64,000 nucleotides of DNA from positions 20,939-84,938 of the forward strand of contig JASGKM010000038.1 in the NCBI GenBank assembly GCA_049840615.1, read 5' to 3'. This DNA comes from Pseudomonas sp049840615. Its GTDB lineage: Bacteria > Pseudomonadota > Gammaproteobacteria > Pseudomonadales > Pseudomonadaceae. A model generated the notes under the pieces. The model had not been told where the DNA came from and did no database searches. It worked only from the letters and a program-made list of their open reading frames with translations. Shown piece by piece: positions 1-8,618 of this stretch (position 1 is its first letter; the number at the start of each line of letters is the position of its first letter). A program made the translations under genes and the position numbers.

Positions 1-351
1 GAGATTGCCGCCCGTTACACCGCCGCGCTCAGCGGCTACTACGACCTGCAGGCCAGCGAGAGCTACGCGCGGCTGAACAACAGCTACTACCCCATCGGCC
101 TGCGCGACGAGGCCCAGGTGCTGCGCGTGCGCACGGCGCTGAACGAGATCGGGGTCAACCCGCGGCGCTACTTCTACCCGTCGCTGGACACCCTCGATTA
201 CCTCGCTCCGCAGGTGCCGCAAGTGCTGTCCCGGGAGCTGAGCCAGCGCATCCTCTGCCTGCCGCTGTACCCGGGGCTGCCGCAGGAGATCCAGCGCGCG
301 GTGATCGAAGTGCTGCTGCTGGAAAGCGGCCGCGTCGCCGTCGCGGTGTAA
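1..351 (+). CDS. DegT/DnrJ/EryC1/StrS-family sugar aminotransferase, C-terminal fragment
   Basis: The frame is open from the first base and ends with TAA at 349-351, so only the last 116 residues are visible. The tail has an Arg-Arg-Tyr-Phe-Tyr-Pro-Ser-Leu stretch followed by a C-terminal Leu-Pro-Leu-Tyr-Pro-Gly-Leu, which is typical of PLP-dependent DegT-type nucleotide-sugar aminotransferases. The family aminates a keto-sugar nucleotide, often a dTDP-4-keto-6-deoxyhexose. The catalytic lysine would lie upstream of the window. The flippase gene starts 10 bases downstream, so the gene is probably part of the EPS operon and supplies an amino sugar. The exact substrate cannot be read from this fragment. 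Confidence 0.85.
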   Translation, partial: EIAARYTAALSGYYDLQASESYARLNNSYYPIGLRDEAQVLRVRTALNEIGVNPRRYFYPSLDTLDYLAPQVPQVLSRELSQRILCLPLYPGLPQEIQRAVIEVLLLESGRVAVAV

Positions 352-361
352 GGGGACGATC

Positions 362-1882
362 ATGCGCACCGCCCGCTCGTTGTCGATGGTCCGCAATACC
401 CTGCTGAACTACGCAGGGCAGGCGTACGCCATCGTCATCGGCATCCTGATCCAGCCGTTCTACCTCGGCCACCTCGGGGCCGAGGCCTACGGTCTGATCG
501 GCTTTTTCGCGGTGCTGCAGAGCTGGTTGCTGCTGCTCGATGCCGGCCTGTCGCCCGCGCTGGTGCGCCAGGTCGCCCATGGCCGCGGCGTCAACGGTGA
601 AGTTCAGGGCCAGGCGCGCCTGCTGCGCTCCTTCGAACTGATCATGCTGCCGCTGACCCTCCTCAGCAGCCTGGCGGTGTGGGGCGCAAGCACCTGGATC
701 GCCGGGCAGTGGCTCAACGTGCAACAACTCTCGCCCGACCTGGTGGCGCAGTGCATCAGCCTGATGGGCCTGCTGGTGGCCCTGCGGCTGTACGCCACCC
801 TGTACCGCAGCGCGCTGCAGGGGCAGGAGCTGCACGGCTTCATCAACGCGGTGAACGTGTTCATCACCACCCTGCGCTACTTCGGTGGCCTGCTGCTGGT
901 GGCGCAGGTCAGCCAGGACCCGCTGGTGTTCTTCCAGTTCCAGGTCGCGGTGTCGTTGATCGAGGCGCTGCTGCTGGGCGGCAAGGCCTACCTGTGGATG
1001 GACGTGCGCCTGCTGACCCGCTTCTGCTGGGACACCGTGCGCCCGGTGCTGCCCTTCGCCCTGGGCATGTCTTTCTCCTCCTGCCTGTGGATCGTCCTCA
1101 CCCAGCTGGACAAGGTCCTGCTGTCGAACCTGCTGCCGCTGCAGCAGTACGGTTACTTCTCTCTGGTGGCGCTGATTTCCGGCGGCATCCTCACGCTGGT
1201 CAATCCGCTGGCGCAGTCGCTGCTGCCGCGCATGACCATGCTGGTTGCCGAAGAACGCCACGAAGACATGCAGCAGCTCTATCTCAAGGCGAACCGCTTC
1301 GTCTGTGTGCTGCTGTTCCCGATGGTCGCGGTGATCGCCGCTCATGGTCATGACCTGGTCCTGGCCTGGAGCGGCGATGCCGTGGCCGCCAGTTGGTGCC
1401 GGCCGATCCTGGCCTGGTACGTACTTGGCTCAGGCCTGCTGGCGGTGGCCAGCTTCCAGTTCTACCTGCAGTACGCCCACGGCCAACTGCGCATGCACGT
1501 CTGGTACAGCGTCATCTCCACCCTGGTGACGGTGCCGCTGGTGATCGCCAGCGCTTACCTCTACGGAGTGGTGGGTGTGGCGATGTGCTGGTTCGGACTG
1601 CGCCTGGCGTCGTTCCTGATCTGGCCGGCGATCGTGCATCGCACCTTCGCCCCCGGCCTGCACGGCACCTGGCTGCGCGACACGCTGCAGATCGCCGCGC
1701 TCAGCGCCGCCGGCCTGCTGCTCAGCGAACCCTTCTACGCGCTGCTGGCCCGTTCCGGCGAGCGCCTGTGGCTGCTGGCGGCGCTGGCTGTGTGCGGTCT
1801 GATCACCCTGTTCCTCGTGGGCGCGGGCTCTGCCCCGGCTTTGCTGCGCCTGTTCAAACCGTCCCACAAGCCGAGTGTCTAG
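362..1882 (+). CDS. Wzx-like polysaccharide flippase (MVF/MOP superfamily)
   Basis: This 506-residue protein is made almost entirely of hydrophobic helices, about 12-14 membrane segments, with short charged loops. Its N-terminal start (RNTLLNYAGQ followed by a long helix) is the usual opening of Wzx/RfbX-type oligosaccharide-lipid translocases. The family flips undecaprenyl-diphosphate-linked repeat units across the inner membrane. The ATG at 362 is preceded by AGGGGA. The stop TAG lies two bases before the next start, which indicates tight translational coupling. It is the only flippase in the window and fits a Wzx/Wzy-dependent EPS pathway. Confidence 0.85.
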   Translation: MRTARSLSMVRNTLLNYAGQAYAIVIGILIQPFYLGHLGAEAYGLIGFFAVLQSWLLLLDAGLSPALVRQVAHGRGVNGEVQGQARLLRSFELIMLPLTLLSSLAVWGASTWIAGQWLNVQQLSPDLVAQCISLMGLLVALRLYATLYRSALQGQELHGFINAVNVFITTLRYFGGLLLVAQVSQDPLVFFQFQVAVSLIEALLLGGKAYLWMDVRLLTRFCWDTVRPVLPFALGMSFSSCLWIVLTQLDKVLLSNLLPLQQYGYFSLVALISGGILTLVNPLAQSLLPRMTMLVAEERHEDMQQLYLKANRFVCVLLFPMVAVIAAHGHDLVLAWSGDAVAASWCRPILAWYVLGSGLLAVASFQFYLQYAHGQLRMHVWYSVISTLVTVPLVIASAYLYGVVGVAMCWFGLRLASFLIWPAIVHRTFAPGLHGTWLRDTLQIAALSAAGLLLSEPFYALLARSGERLWLLAALAVCGLITLFLVGAGSAPALLRLFKPSHKPSV

Positions 1883-1884
1883 AC

Positions 1885-2814
1885 ATGGATATCCGCTCCG
1901 AGCTGCAGATCCTCTCCAACTGGCCGGAAGACCCCAAGCCTCTCCTGAGCATCGTCTGCCTGGCCTACAACCAGGTGAACTACATCGGCCGCACGCTGGA
2001 CAGCTTCCTCGAGCAGGTCACCGATTTCCGCTTCGAAGTGCTGGTCAACGACGACGCCTCCAACGACGGCACCAGTGAGCTGATCGCCGACTACGCCGCG
2101 CGCTACCCGCACATCATCAAGCCGATCTTCCACAAGGAAAACCAGTACTCCAAGGGCGTCTCACACGGCCTGCCGGTGTTCCGCAAGGCGCGTGGGCGCT
2201 ACATCGCCTACTGCGAGGGCGACGATTACTGGACCGACCCGCGCAAGCTGCAGATCCAGGTCGACTTCCTGGAGCAGAACCCGGACTACGTGATCACTTA
2301 CCACGACGCCTACACCTACAACGAAGACGGCGTGATCAAGCCCCGGCAACTCACCGGCAAGTACCGCCGTGACGCCAGCCGCCTGGAGCTGCAGCAGGCG
2401 CGGCCGATCTCCACGCTGACCACCTGTTTCCGCAACGTCCTCACCGAGATGCCCGAGGAGCTGCGCACCACGCGCATGGTCGACCTGTGCTGGTGGTCGC
2501 TGCTGGGGGCCTTCGGCAAGGGCAAGTTCATCGAGGAAATCCGCCCGGCCGCCTACCGCGTGCACCAGGGCGGGATCTTCTCCATGCAGGCCGATCGCGT
2601 GCAGCAGCAGATGACCCTGCACACCTACTACTGCCTGTCGCGCTACTACCAGCGTCTGGGTAACCAGGAGCTCAACGAGTATTTCCTGATGCAGGTCTGC
2701 CGGATGTCCATGGCCGCCGTCTCGCCCATGCGCAAGGTACAGGCCTTCCTGCTGCTGATCGGCAACCACGGCGCCAACCTGCTCAAGCGGCTGAACCCGA
2801 TTCAGGCGCGCTGA
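1885..2814 (+). CDS. Glycosyltransferase family 2
   Basis: The 309-residue protein has a GT-A fold. Near the N-terminus (about residue 24) it has LSIVCLAYNQ, then an NDDAS motif at residues 55-59 for the nucleotide sugar and EGDDYW at 111-116, the DXD-type metal site. The family transfers a sugar from a nucleotide donor to a lipid-linked acceptor on the cytoplasmic face. I chose the ATG at 1885, two bases after the flippase stop, because the protein aligns with GT2 starts there; a longer in-frame reading upstream overlaps the flippase gene and makes no sense. Donor and acceptor are unknown. Confidence 0.88.
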   Translation: MDIRSELQILSNWPEDPKPLLSIVCLAYNQVNYIGRTLDSFLEQVTDFRFEVLVNDDASNDGTSELIADYAARYPHIIKPIFHKENQYSKGVSHGLPVFRKARGRYIAYCEGDDYWTDPRKLQIQVDFLEQNPDYVITYHDAYTYNEDGVIKPRQLTGKYRRDASRLELQQARPISTLTTCFRNVLTEMPEELRTTRMVDLCWWSLLGAFGKGKFIEEIRPAAYRVHQGGIFSMQADRVQQQMTLHTYYCLSRYYQRLGNQELNEYFLMQVCRMSMAAVSPMRKVQAFLLLIGNHGANLLKRLNPIQAR

Positions 2815-2845
2815 GCCGCGCCACCTCAATGGAGGATGGAAGTCC

Positions 2846-5059
2846 ATGAGTGTCATGCCCCAATCGCGCCTGGAAACGCTCCAGGACACCCGCATCGACG
2901 TTGCCGGCCTGCTGCGCCTGCTGTTCGATCACAAGAAGATGATCCTCGCCGTTACCGGCCTGTTCGCGGTGCTCGGGCTCTTCTATGCAGTGGTCGCCAC
3001 GCCGATCTACGTCTCCGGCGCGATGATCCAGATCGAGCAGAAGAAGAACGGCCTGAACGGCACGCCGGAGGTGATCAACCGCCCCGACTCGGTGTCGATC
3101 GCCTCCACCGAAATCGAGTTGCTGAAATCCCGCGCGGTACTCGGCAAGGCGGTCGAGCTGTTGAAGCTGGACATCATCGCCAAGCCCAAGCGCCTGCCGC
3201 TGATCGGTGACTACCTGGCCCGCCGTTACCATCCCGAAGCCGGGCAGACCCTGGCCGCGCCCTGGCTGGGCATGGGTGCCTACGGCTGGGGCGGCGAGCA
3301 GATCAAGGTGTTCTCCCTCGACGTACCGGAGGAGTACCTGGGCGAACCGCTGACCCTGGTGGCCGACGGTGGCGACGCCTATCACCTGCTCAACGCCGAC
3401 GACCAGCTGATCCTGCGCGGCGAGCTGAAGAAAACCGTGATGGAGAAGGGCTTCAGCATCGAGGTGGATGAGCTGGTGGCGCGCCCCGGCACCGAGTTCA
3501 TCGTGGCGAAGAACCGCCTGCTCACCACGACCCTGAATTACCAGAAGCTGCTCAAGGTGGCCGAGGCCGGCAAGGACTCGGGGATCATCTACATGACCCT
3601 GGAAGACCCGAACCCGCTGCAGGCCGACCGCATCCTCGACAAGATCAGCCATCTCTATGTGCTGCAGAACGTCGAGCGCAGTTCCGCCGAAGCATCCCAG
3701 CGCTTGCAGTTCCTGCGCTCGCAACTGCCGGTGGTACGCCTGGATCTGGAGAAGGCCGAGGCTGCGTACAACGCCTACCAGACCACTGCCAAATCCGCTG
3801 ACATCAGCGTCGAGACCCGCGGCGTGCTGGACCAGGTGGTGGGCATCGACAACCAGCTCTCCGAGCTCAGGCTCAAGCGCGCCGAGTACGACCGTCTCTA
3901 CACCCCGACCCACCCGCTGTACCAGGCGCTGAACAAGCAGATGGGCAGCCTGGAGGACCGCAAGGCGCAACTGCAGAAACGCATCCAGGCCCTGCCGGCC
4001 ACCCAGCAGGAACTGCTGCGCCTGTCCCGTGACATGCAGGTCACCCGGCAGACCTACACCAACCTGCTGAACAAGGCCCAGGAGCAGGACATCATCCGCG
4101 CCGGCACCATCGGCAACGTGCGGGTGATCGACACCGCCCAGGCCAACGTCGAGCAGCCGGCCAAGCCGATGCGCAAGGTCATCGTGCTGCTCGCCACCCT
4201 GCTTGGCTTCTGCGTCGCCCTCGCCATCCTGTTCCTGCGCCAGGCGTTCTACCGTGGCGTGGAGAATCCCGAAGCCATCGAACAGCTCGGCCTCTCGGTG
4301 CTGGCCGCGATTCCGTACTCGCGGCAGCAGGAGCGCCTGGAGAAGGAACGCAAGAGCGATATCCTCGGGCATACGCCCAAGCTGCTCGCGGCTTCGACTC
4401 CCGGCGACCTGGCCAACGAGGCGATCCGCAGCCTGCGCACCAACCTGCATTTCGCCTTGCTCGAAGCACGCAACAACGTGGTGATGCTCACCAGCCCGGC
4501 TCCGGGCGCCGGCAAGTCGTTCGTCTCCAGCAACCTCGCGGCCATCGTCGCGCAATCGGGCCTGCGCACCCTGCTGATCGACGCCGACATGCGCAAGGGC
4601 TACCTGCACCGGGTGTTCGGCCTGACCCCGCGCCACGGCCTGTCCGACGCGCTGAGTTCGCACCGTCCGCTGAGCGAAGTGATCCTGCCCACCGAGGTGC
4701 CGGAGCTGGACTTCATCTCCTGCGGTTTCGCCGCGCCCAATCCGTCCGAGCTGCTGATGCACGACAACTTCGCCCAGCTGCTGCGCGATGCCTCGTCGAT
4801 GTACGACCTGGTGATAGTCGACACCCCGCCGGTGCTGGCGGTGACCGATGCCGCCCTGGTCGGCCGGCTGTGCGGCATCTGCCTGCTGGTGACGCGCTTC
4901 GGCCAGAGCCCGGCAAGCGAGATCGATACCGCGCGGCGGCGCCTGGGGCAGAGCGGCATCCACCTGCAGGGCGCGATCCTCAACGGCGTGAAACGCAAGG
5001 CCTCGACCGCCGCGTACGACTACGGCGCCTACGCCTACCGCTACGACGCCAAGGACTAA
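2846..5059 (+). CDS. Wzc-like EPS chain-length regulator / tyrosine autokinase (BY-kinase)
   Basis: This 737-residue fusion has an N-terminal Wzz domain with a membrane helix at about 31-51, a long periplasmic coiled-coil/GNVR part (about 270-430) and a second helix at about 440-460. A cytoplasmic kinase domain follows. Walker A (APGAGKS) is at 552-558, Walker A' (LLIDADM) near 577 and Walker B (VIVDTPP) near 657. The C-terminus holds a tyrosine cluster (YDYGAYAYRY), the usual autophosphorylation tail. Wzc proteins control polymer length and export together with Wza, encoded at 14757. A ribosome site GGAGGATGG precedes the start. No partner low-molecular-weight tyrosine phosphatase is present in the window. 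Confidence 0.93.
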   Translation: MSVMPQSRLETLQDTRIDVAGLLRLLFDHKKMILAVTGLFAVLGLFYAVVATPIYVSGAMIQIEQKKNGLNGTPEVINRPDSVSIASTEIELLKSRAVLGKAVELLKLDIIAKPKRLPLIGDYLARRYHPEAGQTLAAPWLGMGAYGWGGEQIKVFSLDVPEEYLGEPLTLVADGGDAYHLLNADDQLILRGELKKTVMEKGFSIEVDELVARPGTEFIVAKNRLLTTTLNYQKLLKVAEAGKDSGIIYMTLEDPNPLQADRILDKISHLYVLQNVERSSAEASQRLQFLRSQLPVVRLDLEKAEAAYNAYQTTAKSADISVETRGVLDQVVGIDNQLSELRLKRAEYDRLYTPTHPLYQALNKQMGSLEDRKAQLQKRIQALPATQQELLRLSRDMQVTRQTYTNLLNKAQEQDIIRAGTIGNVRVIDTAQANVEQPAKPMRKVIVLLATLLGFCVALAILFLRQAFYRGVENPEAIEQLGLSVLAAIPYSRQQERLEKERKSDILGHTPKLLAASTPGDLANEAIRSLRTNLHFALLEARNNVVMLTSPAPGAGKSFVSSNLAAIVAQSGLRTLLIDADMRKGYLHRVFGLTPRHGLSDALSSHRPLSEVILPTEVPELDFISCGFAAPNPSELLMHDNFAQLLRDASSMYDLVIVDTPPVLAVTDAALVGRLCGICLLVTRFGQSPASEIDTARRRLGQSGIHLQGAILNGVKRKASTAAYDYGAYAYRYDAKD

Positions 5060-5088
5060 GCCAGAGCAGGCAGGGAAGGAGTAACGAC

Positions 5089-5838
5089 ATGGTTCACATC
5101 GTCAGCCTCATGCAGCCGTACCTGTTCCCCTACCTGGGGTACTTCCAGCTGATCGCCGCGAGCGGCCTGTTCATTCTCGGCGACAGCCTGCAGTACACCC
5201 GGCGCGGCTGGATCAATCGCAATCGCCTGCTGGTCGGCGGGAAGATCTGGCAGTTCAGCTTCCCGCTGGAACAGGGATCGCAGACCCAGGCGATTAACGA
5301 GCGAAGGCTGAGCGAGCAGATGCGCCTGAGCAACCAGCGGCTGCTGCACACCATCCGCCATGCGTATCACCGCGCACCTTGCTACGAGCAGGTGATGCCG
5401 CTGCTGGAGGAAATCCTCGAACACCCCGAGCGCAACCTGTCGCACTTCGCCGAACACTCGATCCGCCGCATCTGCCACTACATGGGCATCGACACGCCCA
5501 TGGCGCGGGTGTCCGAGCTGGACCTGGCCGAGGATATCGGCCGCGACCAGCGCCTGATCGAAGCGGTGAAACAGAGCGGTGGCGACGTCTATCTCAACCC
5601 GGAGGGCGGCCGCCACCTCTACTCGCCCGAAGTGTTCCAGGCCCACGGCCTGGAGCTGCAGTTCCTGCGCATGGACGAGCTGAGCTATCCGCAGTTCAGC
5701 CCTGATTTCGTCCCCAGCCTGTCGATCATCGACGTGCTGATGTTCAACCCGCCGGACGAGATGCAGCGGTTGCTGGGCCGCTACACCCTGGAGCGGCCCG
5801 CGCCCTCGTCCGACATTCTTGGGGAGTACGAGTCATGA
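5089..5838 (+). CDS. WbqC-like family protein
   Basis: The 249-residue protein opens with MQPYLFPYLGYFQ after a short lead, the hallmark of the WbqC-like family (PF08889). It continues with QYTRRGWINRN and, later, YLNPEGGRHLY. Family members sit in O-antigen and capsule clusters and are thought to modify sugar precursors, but their chemistry is not firmly established. The ATG at 5089 is preceded by AAGGAG at good spacing. The end overlaps the next gene by ATGA, so the two are translationally coupled. Its presence with a DegT aminotransferase suggests work on an amino sugar, which is an inference. Confidence 0.85.
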   Translation: MVHIVSLMQPYLFPYLGYFQLIAASGLFILGDSLQYTRRGWINRNRLLVGGKIWQFSFPLEQGSQTQAINERRLSEQMRLSNQRLLHTIRHAYHRAPCYEQVMPLLEEILEHPERNLSHFAEHSIRRICHYMGIDTPMARVSELDLAEDIGRDQRLIEAVKQSGGDVYLNPEGGRHLYSPEVFQAHGLELQFLRMDELSYPQFSPDFVPSLSIIDVLMFNPPDEMQRLLGRYTLERPAPSSDILGEYES

Positions 5839-6362
5839 ATTCCGTCGTCAGCGTGGATCTGGATGTTGCGCATTACCGCTGGTACCTGATCCAGACCAAA
5901 CCACACCAGGAACCGCGCGCCGAGGAGAACCTCGGCCGCCAGGGCTTTTCCTGCTATCGCCCGGTGGTGAAACAGGGCAGCCGGGCCCAGCCGCTGTTCC
6001 CCGGCTACCTGTTCATCCGCCTCGATCAGCAGCACGACAACTGGTTCCCGATCCGCTCCACCCGTGGTGTGGCGCGCATCGTCAGCTTCGGTGCGCAGCC
6101 GCTGGCGGTGGCCGACGAGCTGGTGGAAGGCATTCGCCAGCGCCTGGCGGCCATGCCCGAGCGGCCCTCCAGTTGTTTCCACGAAGGCCAGGTGGTGCGG
6201 GTGAAATGTGCCGGCGAATGCGAGGTAGAAGCGATCTTCCTCTGCGACGACGGCACCGAGCGCGCGCTGATCCTGCTCAACCTGCTGCAACGCGAACAAC
6301 GCGTCCGGGTCCCGCTCAGCCAGCTCTCGGCGGCGGGCGGCAACGACGGCTGGCGCGCCTGA
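5835..6362 (+). CDS. RfaH/NusG-like transcription antitermination protein
   Basis: This 175-residue protein has an NGN domain. WYLIQTKPHQE near residue 16, a PLFPGYLFIRL strand near residue 54 and GVARIVSFG near residue 76 are all typical of NusG paralogues of the RfaH/UpxY type. A short KOW-like C-terminal domain follows (about 115-170). Such proteins load on RNA polymerase at an ops-type site and keep it going through long polysaccharide operons. The gene lies inside the operon it probably serves, with a 4-base overlap to the WbqC gene. The operon leader, where an ops site would be, is outside the window. It is not the housekeeping NusG, which lies beside secE and ribosomal genes. Confidence 0.88.
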   Translation: MNSVVSVDLDVAHYRWYLIQTKPHQEPRAEENLGRQGFSCYRPVVKQGSRAQPLFPGYLFIRLDQQHDNWFPIRSTRGVARIVSFGAQPLAVADELVEGIRQRLAAMPERPSSCFHEGQVVRVKCAGECEVEAIFLCDDGTERALILLNLLQREQRVRVPLSQLSAAGGNDGWRA

Positions 6363-6390
6363 AGCGCGATCGTTAAGGAGGAGTGGCGAG

Positions 6391-7389
6391 ATGAATGGAT
6401 CGACCGTGCTGGTGACGCTGACCTATGGCGATCGCCTGGAATATCTGGAAGAGCTGCTGGCTCGCGCCTTCCGCGAGAAGGACATCACCCGCGCCATTGT
6501 CGTCAGCAATGCCTCGGTGGCGGAGCTGGACCAGCTGTTCATGCTCTGGCCCAACCGCGTGCAGGTGATCGAGCTGGACAGCAATACCGGTTCGGCCAAT
6601 GGCTACGCCGTGGGCATCGAGGCTGCGCTGAAGACCGGCTGCGACTTCATCTGGCTGATGGATGACGACAACGCGCCAACGCCCGGCTCCTTCCCCCTGC
6701 TCAAGCAGCGCCTGATCGATTGCGCGCTGCGCCACGGCACCGACAACACCGCCGTGCTGGGCTTCCGTCCGACCCACCAGGCCGATGTCGCCTCCGGCGT
6801 ACCGACCCGCTTCATCACGCCGCCACGTTCCAGCTACTTCGGCTTCCATGTCCGCCAACTGCCCTACAAGCTCTGGCGCCGCACGCCCTGGGGCAAGCCG
6901 AAGCCGCGCCGCGCGCAGCCGCTGCTGGAGCTGCCATTCGCCTACTACGGCGGCTTGCTCGGGCATGCCGACCTGTTCCGGCGTATCGGCCTGCCGCGCC
7001 GTGACCTGGTGCTCTACGCCGACGACACCGAATACACCTTCCGTATCGGCGCCCTCGGCGGACACCTCTACCTGGTGCCCGAAGCGGGCCTGGACGATCT
7101 GGAGCACTCCTGGAACATCAAGGAGCGCACCTCCAATATCTACGAGACCTACCTGCTCGGCAGCTCTGACCTGCGCGCCTACTACGCCGCGCGCAACCAG
7201 GCCTGGTTCGACAAGAACCTGTGGGTCACCTCGCCGCTGATGTACCGCTTCAACCGCTGGGTGTTCATCCGCCTGCTGCACTTCTTCGCCCGCCGGCATC
7301 AGCGCGAGAGCCGCCTGGCCCTGCTGCTGCAGGCGATCCGCGATGGCGAAGCCGGTGCACTCGGCATGAACCGGGCCTACCCACTATGA
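6391..7389 (+). CDS. Glycosyltransferase family 2
   Basis: The 332-residue protein starts with STVLVTLTYGDRLEYLEELL and has a clear metal-binding MDDDN motif near residue 90. Later it has YADDTEYTFR, the acidic catalytic segment seen in GlfT2/rhamnosyl-type GT2 enzymes. The donor could therefore be a deoxyhexose or galactofuranose, but this cannot be settled by eye. The start is preceded by AAGGAGGAG, a very strong ribosome site. The stop overlaps the next start as ATGA. The enzyme probably adds one residue of the EPS repeat unit on the cytoplasmic side. Confidence 0.87.
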   Translation: MNGSTVLVTLTYGDRLEYLEELLARAFREKDITRAIVVSNASVAELDQLFMLWPNRVQVIELDSNTGSANGYAVGIEAALKTGCDFIWLMDDDNAPTPGSFPLLKQRLIDCALRHGTDNTAVLGFRPTHQADVASGVPTRFITPPRSSYFGFHVRQLPYKLWRRTPWGKPKPRRAQPLLELPFAYYGGLLGHADLFRRIGLPRRDLVLYADDTEYTFRIGALGGHLYLVPEAGLDDLEHSWNIKERTSNIYETYLLGSSDLRAYYAARNQAWFDKNLWVTSPLMYRFNRWVFIRLLHFFARRHQRESRLALLLQAIRDGEAGALGMNRAYPL

Positions 7390-8618
7390 GAGTGCTGCTG
7401 CTCAACACCCTCTACGCCCCGCACATCGGTGGCGGGGCGGAGGTCATGCTGCAGCACATGGCCGAGGGCCTGCGCGGGCGTGGTCACGATGTGCAGGTGC
7501 TGTGCACCGGGCCGGATGCGGGGCTGCAACGCGAGACGTTCAACGGAGTGGCGGTGCTGCGCGCCGGTCTGCGCAATCTTTACTGGCCGTTCGACGAGAA
7601 GCGCCACGGTCCGCTGAAGCGCCTCGCCTGGCACGGGCTGGATCGCTACAACCGCAGCATGCGCAGTGTGCTGGCGAAGGTGCTGGATGAGGTCGAGCCG
7701 GACGTGGTGGTCTGCCACAACCTGTCGGGCTGGTCGATCTCCGCCTGGGACGCGATCCGCGACGCCGGTCTGCCGCTGGTACAGATACTTCACGACCAGT
7801 ACCTGACCTGCCCGCGCGGCGTGCGCTTCCACAAGGGACGCCACTGCGAGCAGCAGTGCGCATCCTGTGCGCTGCTGCGGCGCTCCCACGCATCGGCTTC
7901 GAGCGAAGTCGATGCGGTGGTCGGCGTCAGTCGCTACCAGCTCAATGCGTTGCTCGATGCCGGGTACTTCGCCGGCAGCCAGACCCATGTGGTCTACAAC
8001 GGCTCGCCGATGGCGGAGGTACCCCTCGCGCCGCCGGCAAGCGGGCGACGTCCGCTGCGCTTCGGCTTTATCGGCGCGCTGACCCCGAACAAGGGCGTGG
8101 AGTGGCTGATCGAGCAGTTCCAGGCACGCGGCGACGATGCCTCGCTGCTGATCGCCGGGCGGGGCGACAGCGCCTACGTGAACCAGCTGAAGTCCCTTGC
8201 CGATCCCCAGCGCGTGCACTTCGTCGGCTACCGCAACGCGGCCGAATTCTTCGGCGAAATCGATGTCGCCGTGGTTCCCAGCCTGTCACCGGAATCCTTC
8301 GGACTGGTGGCGCTGGAAGCCTGCGCCCATCACTTGCCGGTGATCGCCTCGCGCATGGGCGGACTGACGGAAATCGTCCTGGACGAAATCAACGGCCTGC
8401 TCTGCTCGCCCGACCGCAGCGACTCGCTGGGCGACGCGATCGAACGCCTGGTGCGTGAGCCGGCGCTGCGCCAGCGCCTGGCCGCGCGCGCCCGTGAGGT
8501 CGTGGCACCCATGCTCAGCGTGGAGCGGATGCTCGACGAATACGAAGCCATCCTGCGCCACACCCTGCTTACCCGCGGAGTCCAGCATGGAACTGCAATC
8601 CCTGTATCCACGCTTTGA
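7386..8618 (+). CDS. Glycosyltransferase family 4
   Basis: The 410-residue GT-B protein begins RVLLLNTLYAPHIGGGAE, with the glycine-rich donor-side loop typical of GT4. The EX7E motif is at E303 and E311 in ESFGLVALEA, followed by GGLTEIV. Residues about 138-160 carry several cysteines (CPRG, CEQQCASC), an arrangement seen in part of this family that may bind a metal. I use the ATG overlapping the previous stop (ATGA). The 3' end overlaps the next gene by 32 bases. The transferred sugar is unknown. Confidence 0.88.
   Translation: MRVLLLNTLYAPHIGGGAEVMLQHMAEGLRGRGHDVQVLCTGPDAGLQRETFNGVAVLRAGLRNLYWPFDEKRHGPLKRLAWHGLDRYNRSMRSVLAKVLDEVEPDVVVCHNLSGWSISAWDAIRDAGLPLVQILHDQYLTCPRGVRFHKGRHCEQQCASCALLRRSHASASSEVDAVVGVSRYQLNALLDAGYFAGSQTHVVYNGSPMAEVPLAPPASGRRPLRFGFIGALTPNKGVEWLIEQFQARGDDASLLIAGRGDSAYVNQLKSLADPQRVHFVGYRNAAEFFGEIDVAVVPSLSPESFGLVALEACAHHLPVIASRMGGLTEIVLDEINGLLCSPDRSDSLGDAIERLVREPALRQRLAARAREVVAPMLSVERMLDEYEAILRHTLLTRGVQHGTAIPVSTL

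Noticed and set aside
2783..4963. Long open frame on the minus strand opposite the tyrosine kinase gene
   Set aside because: It is antisense to a clear Wzc-like protein, its translation is rich in Gln/His/Val/Gly without any domain, and such frames arise from GC-rich third positions.
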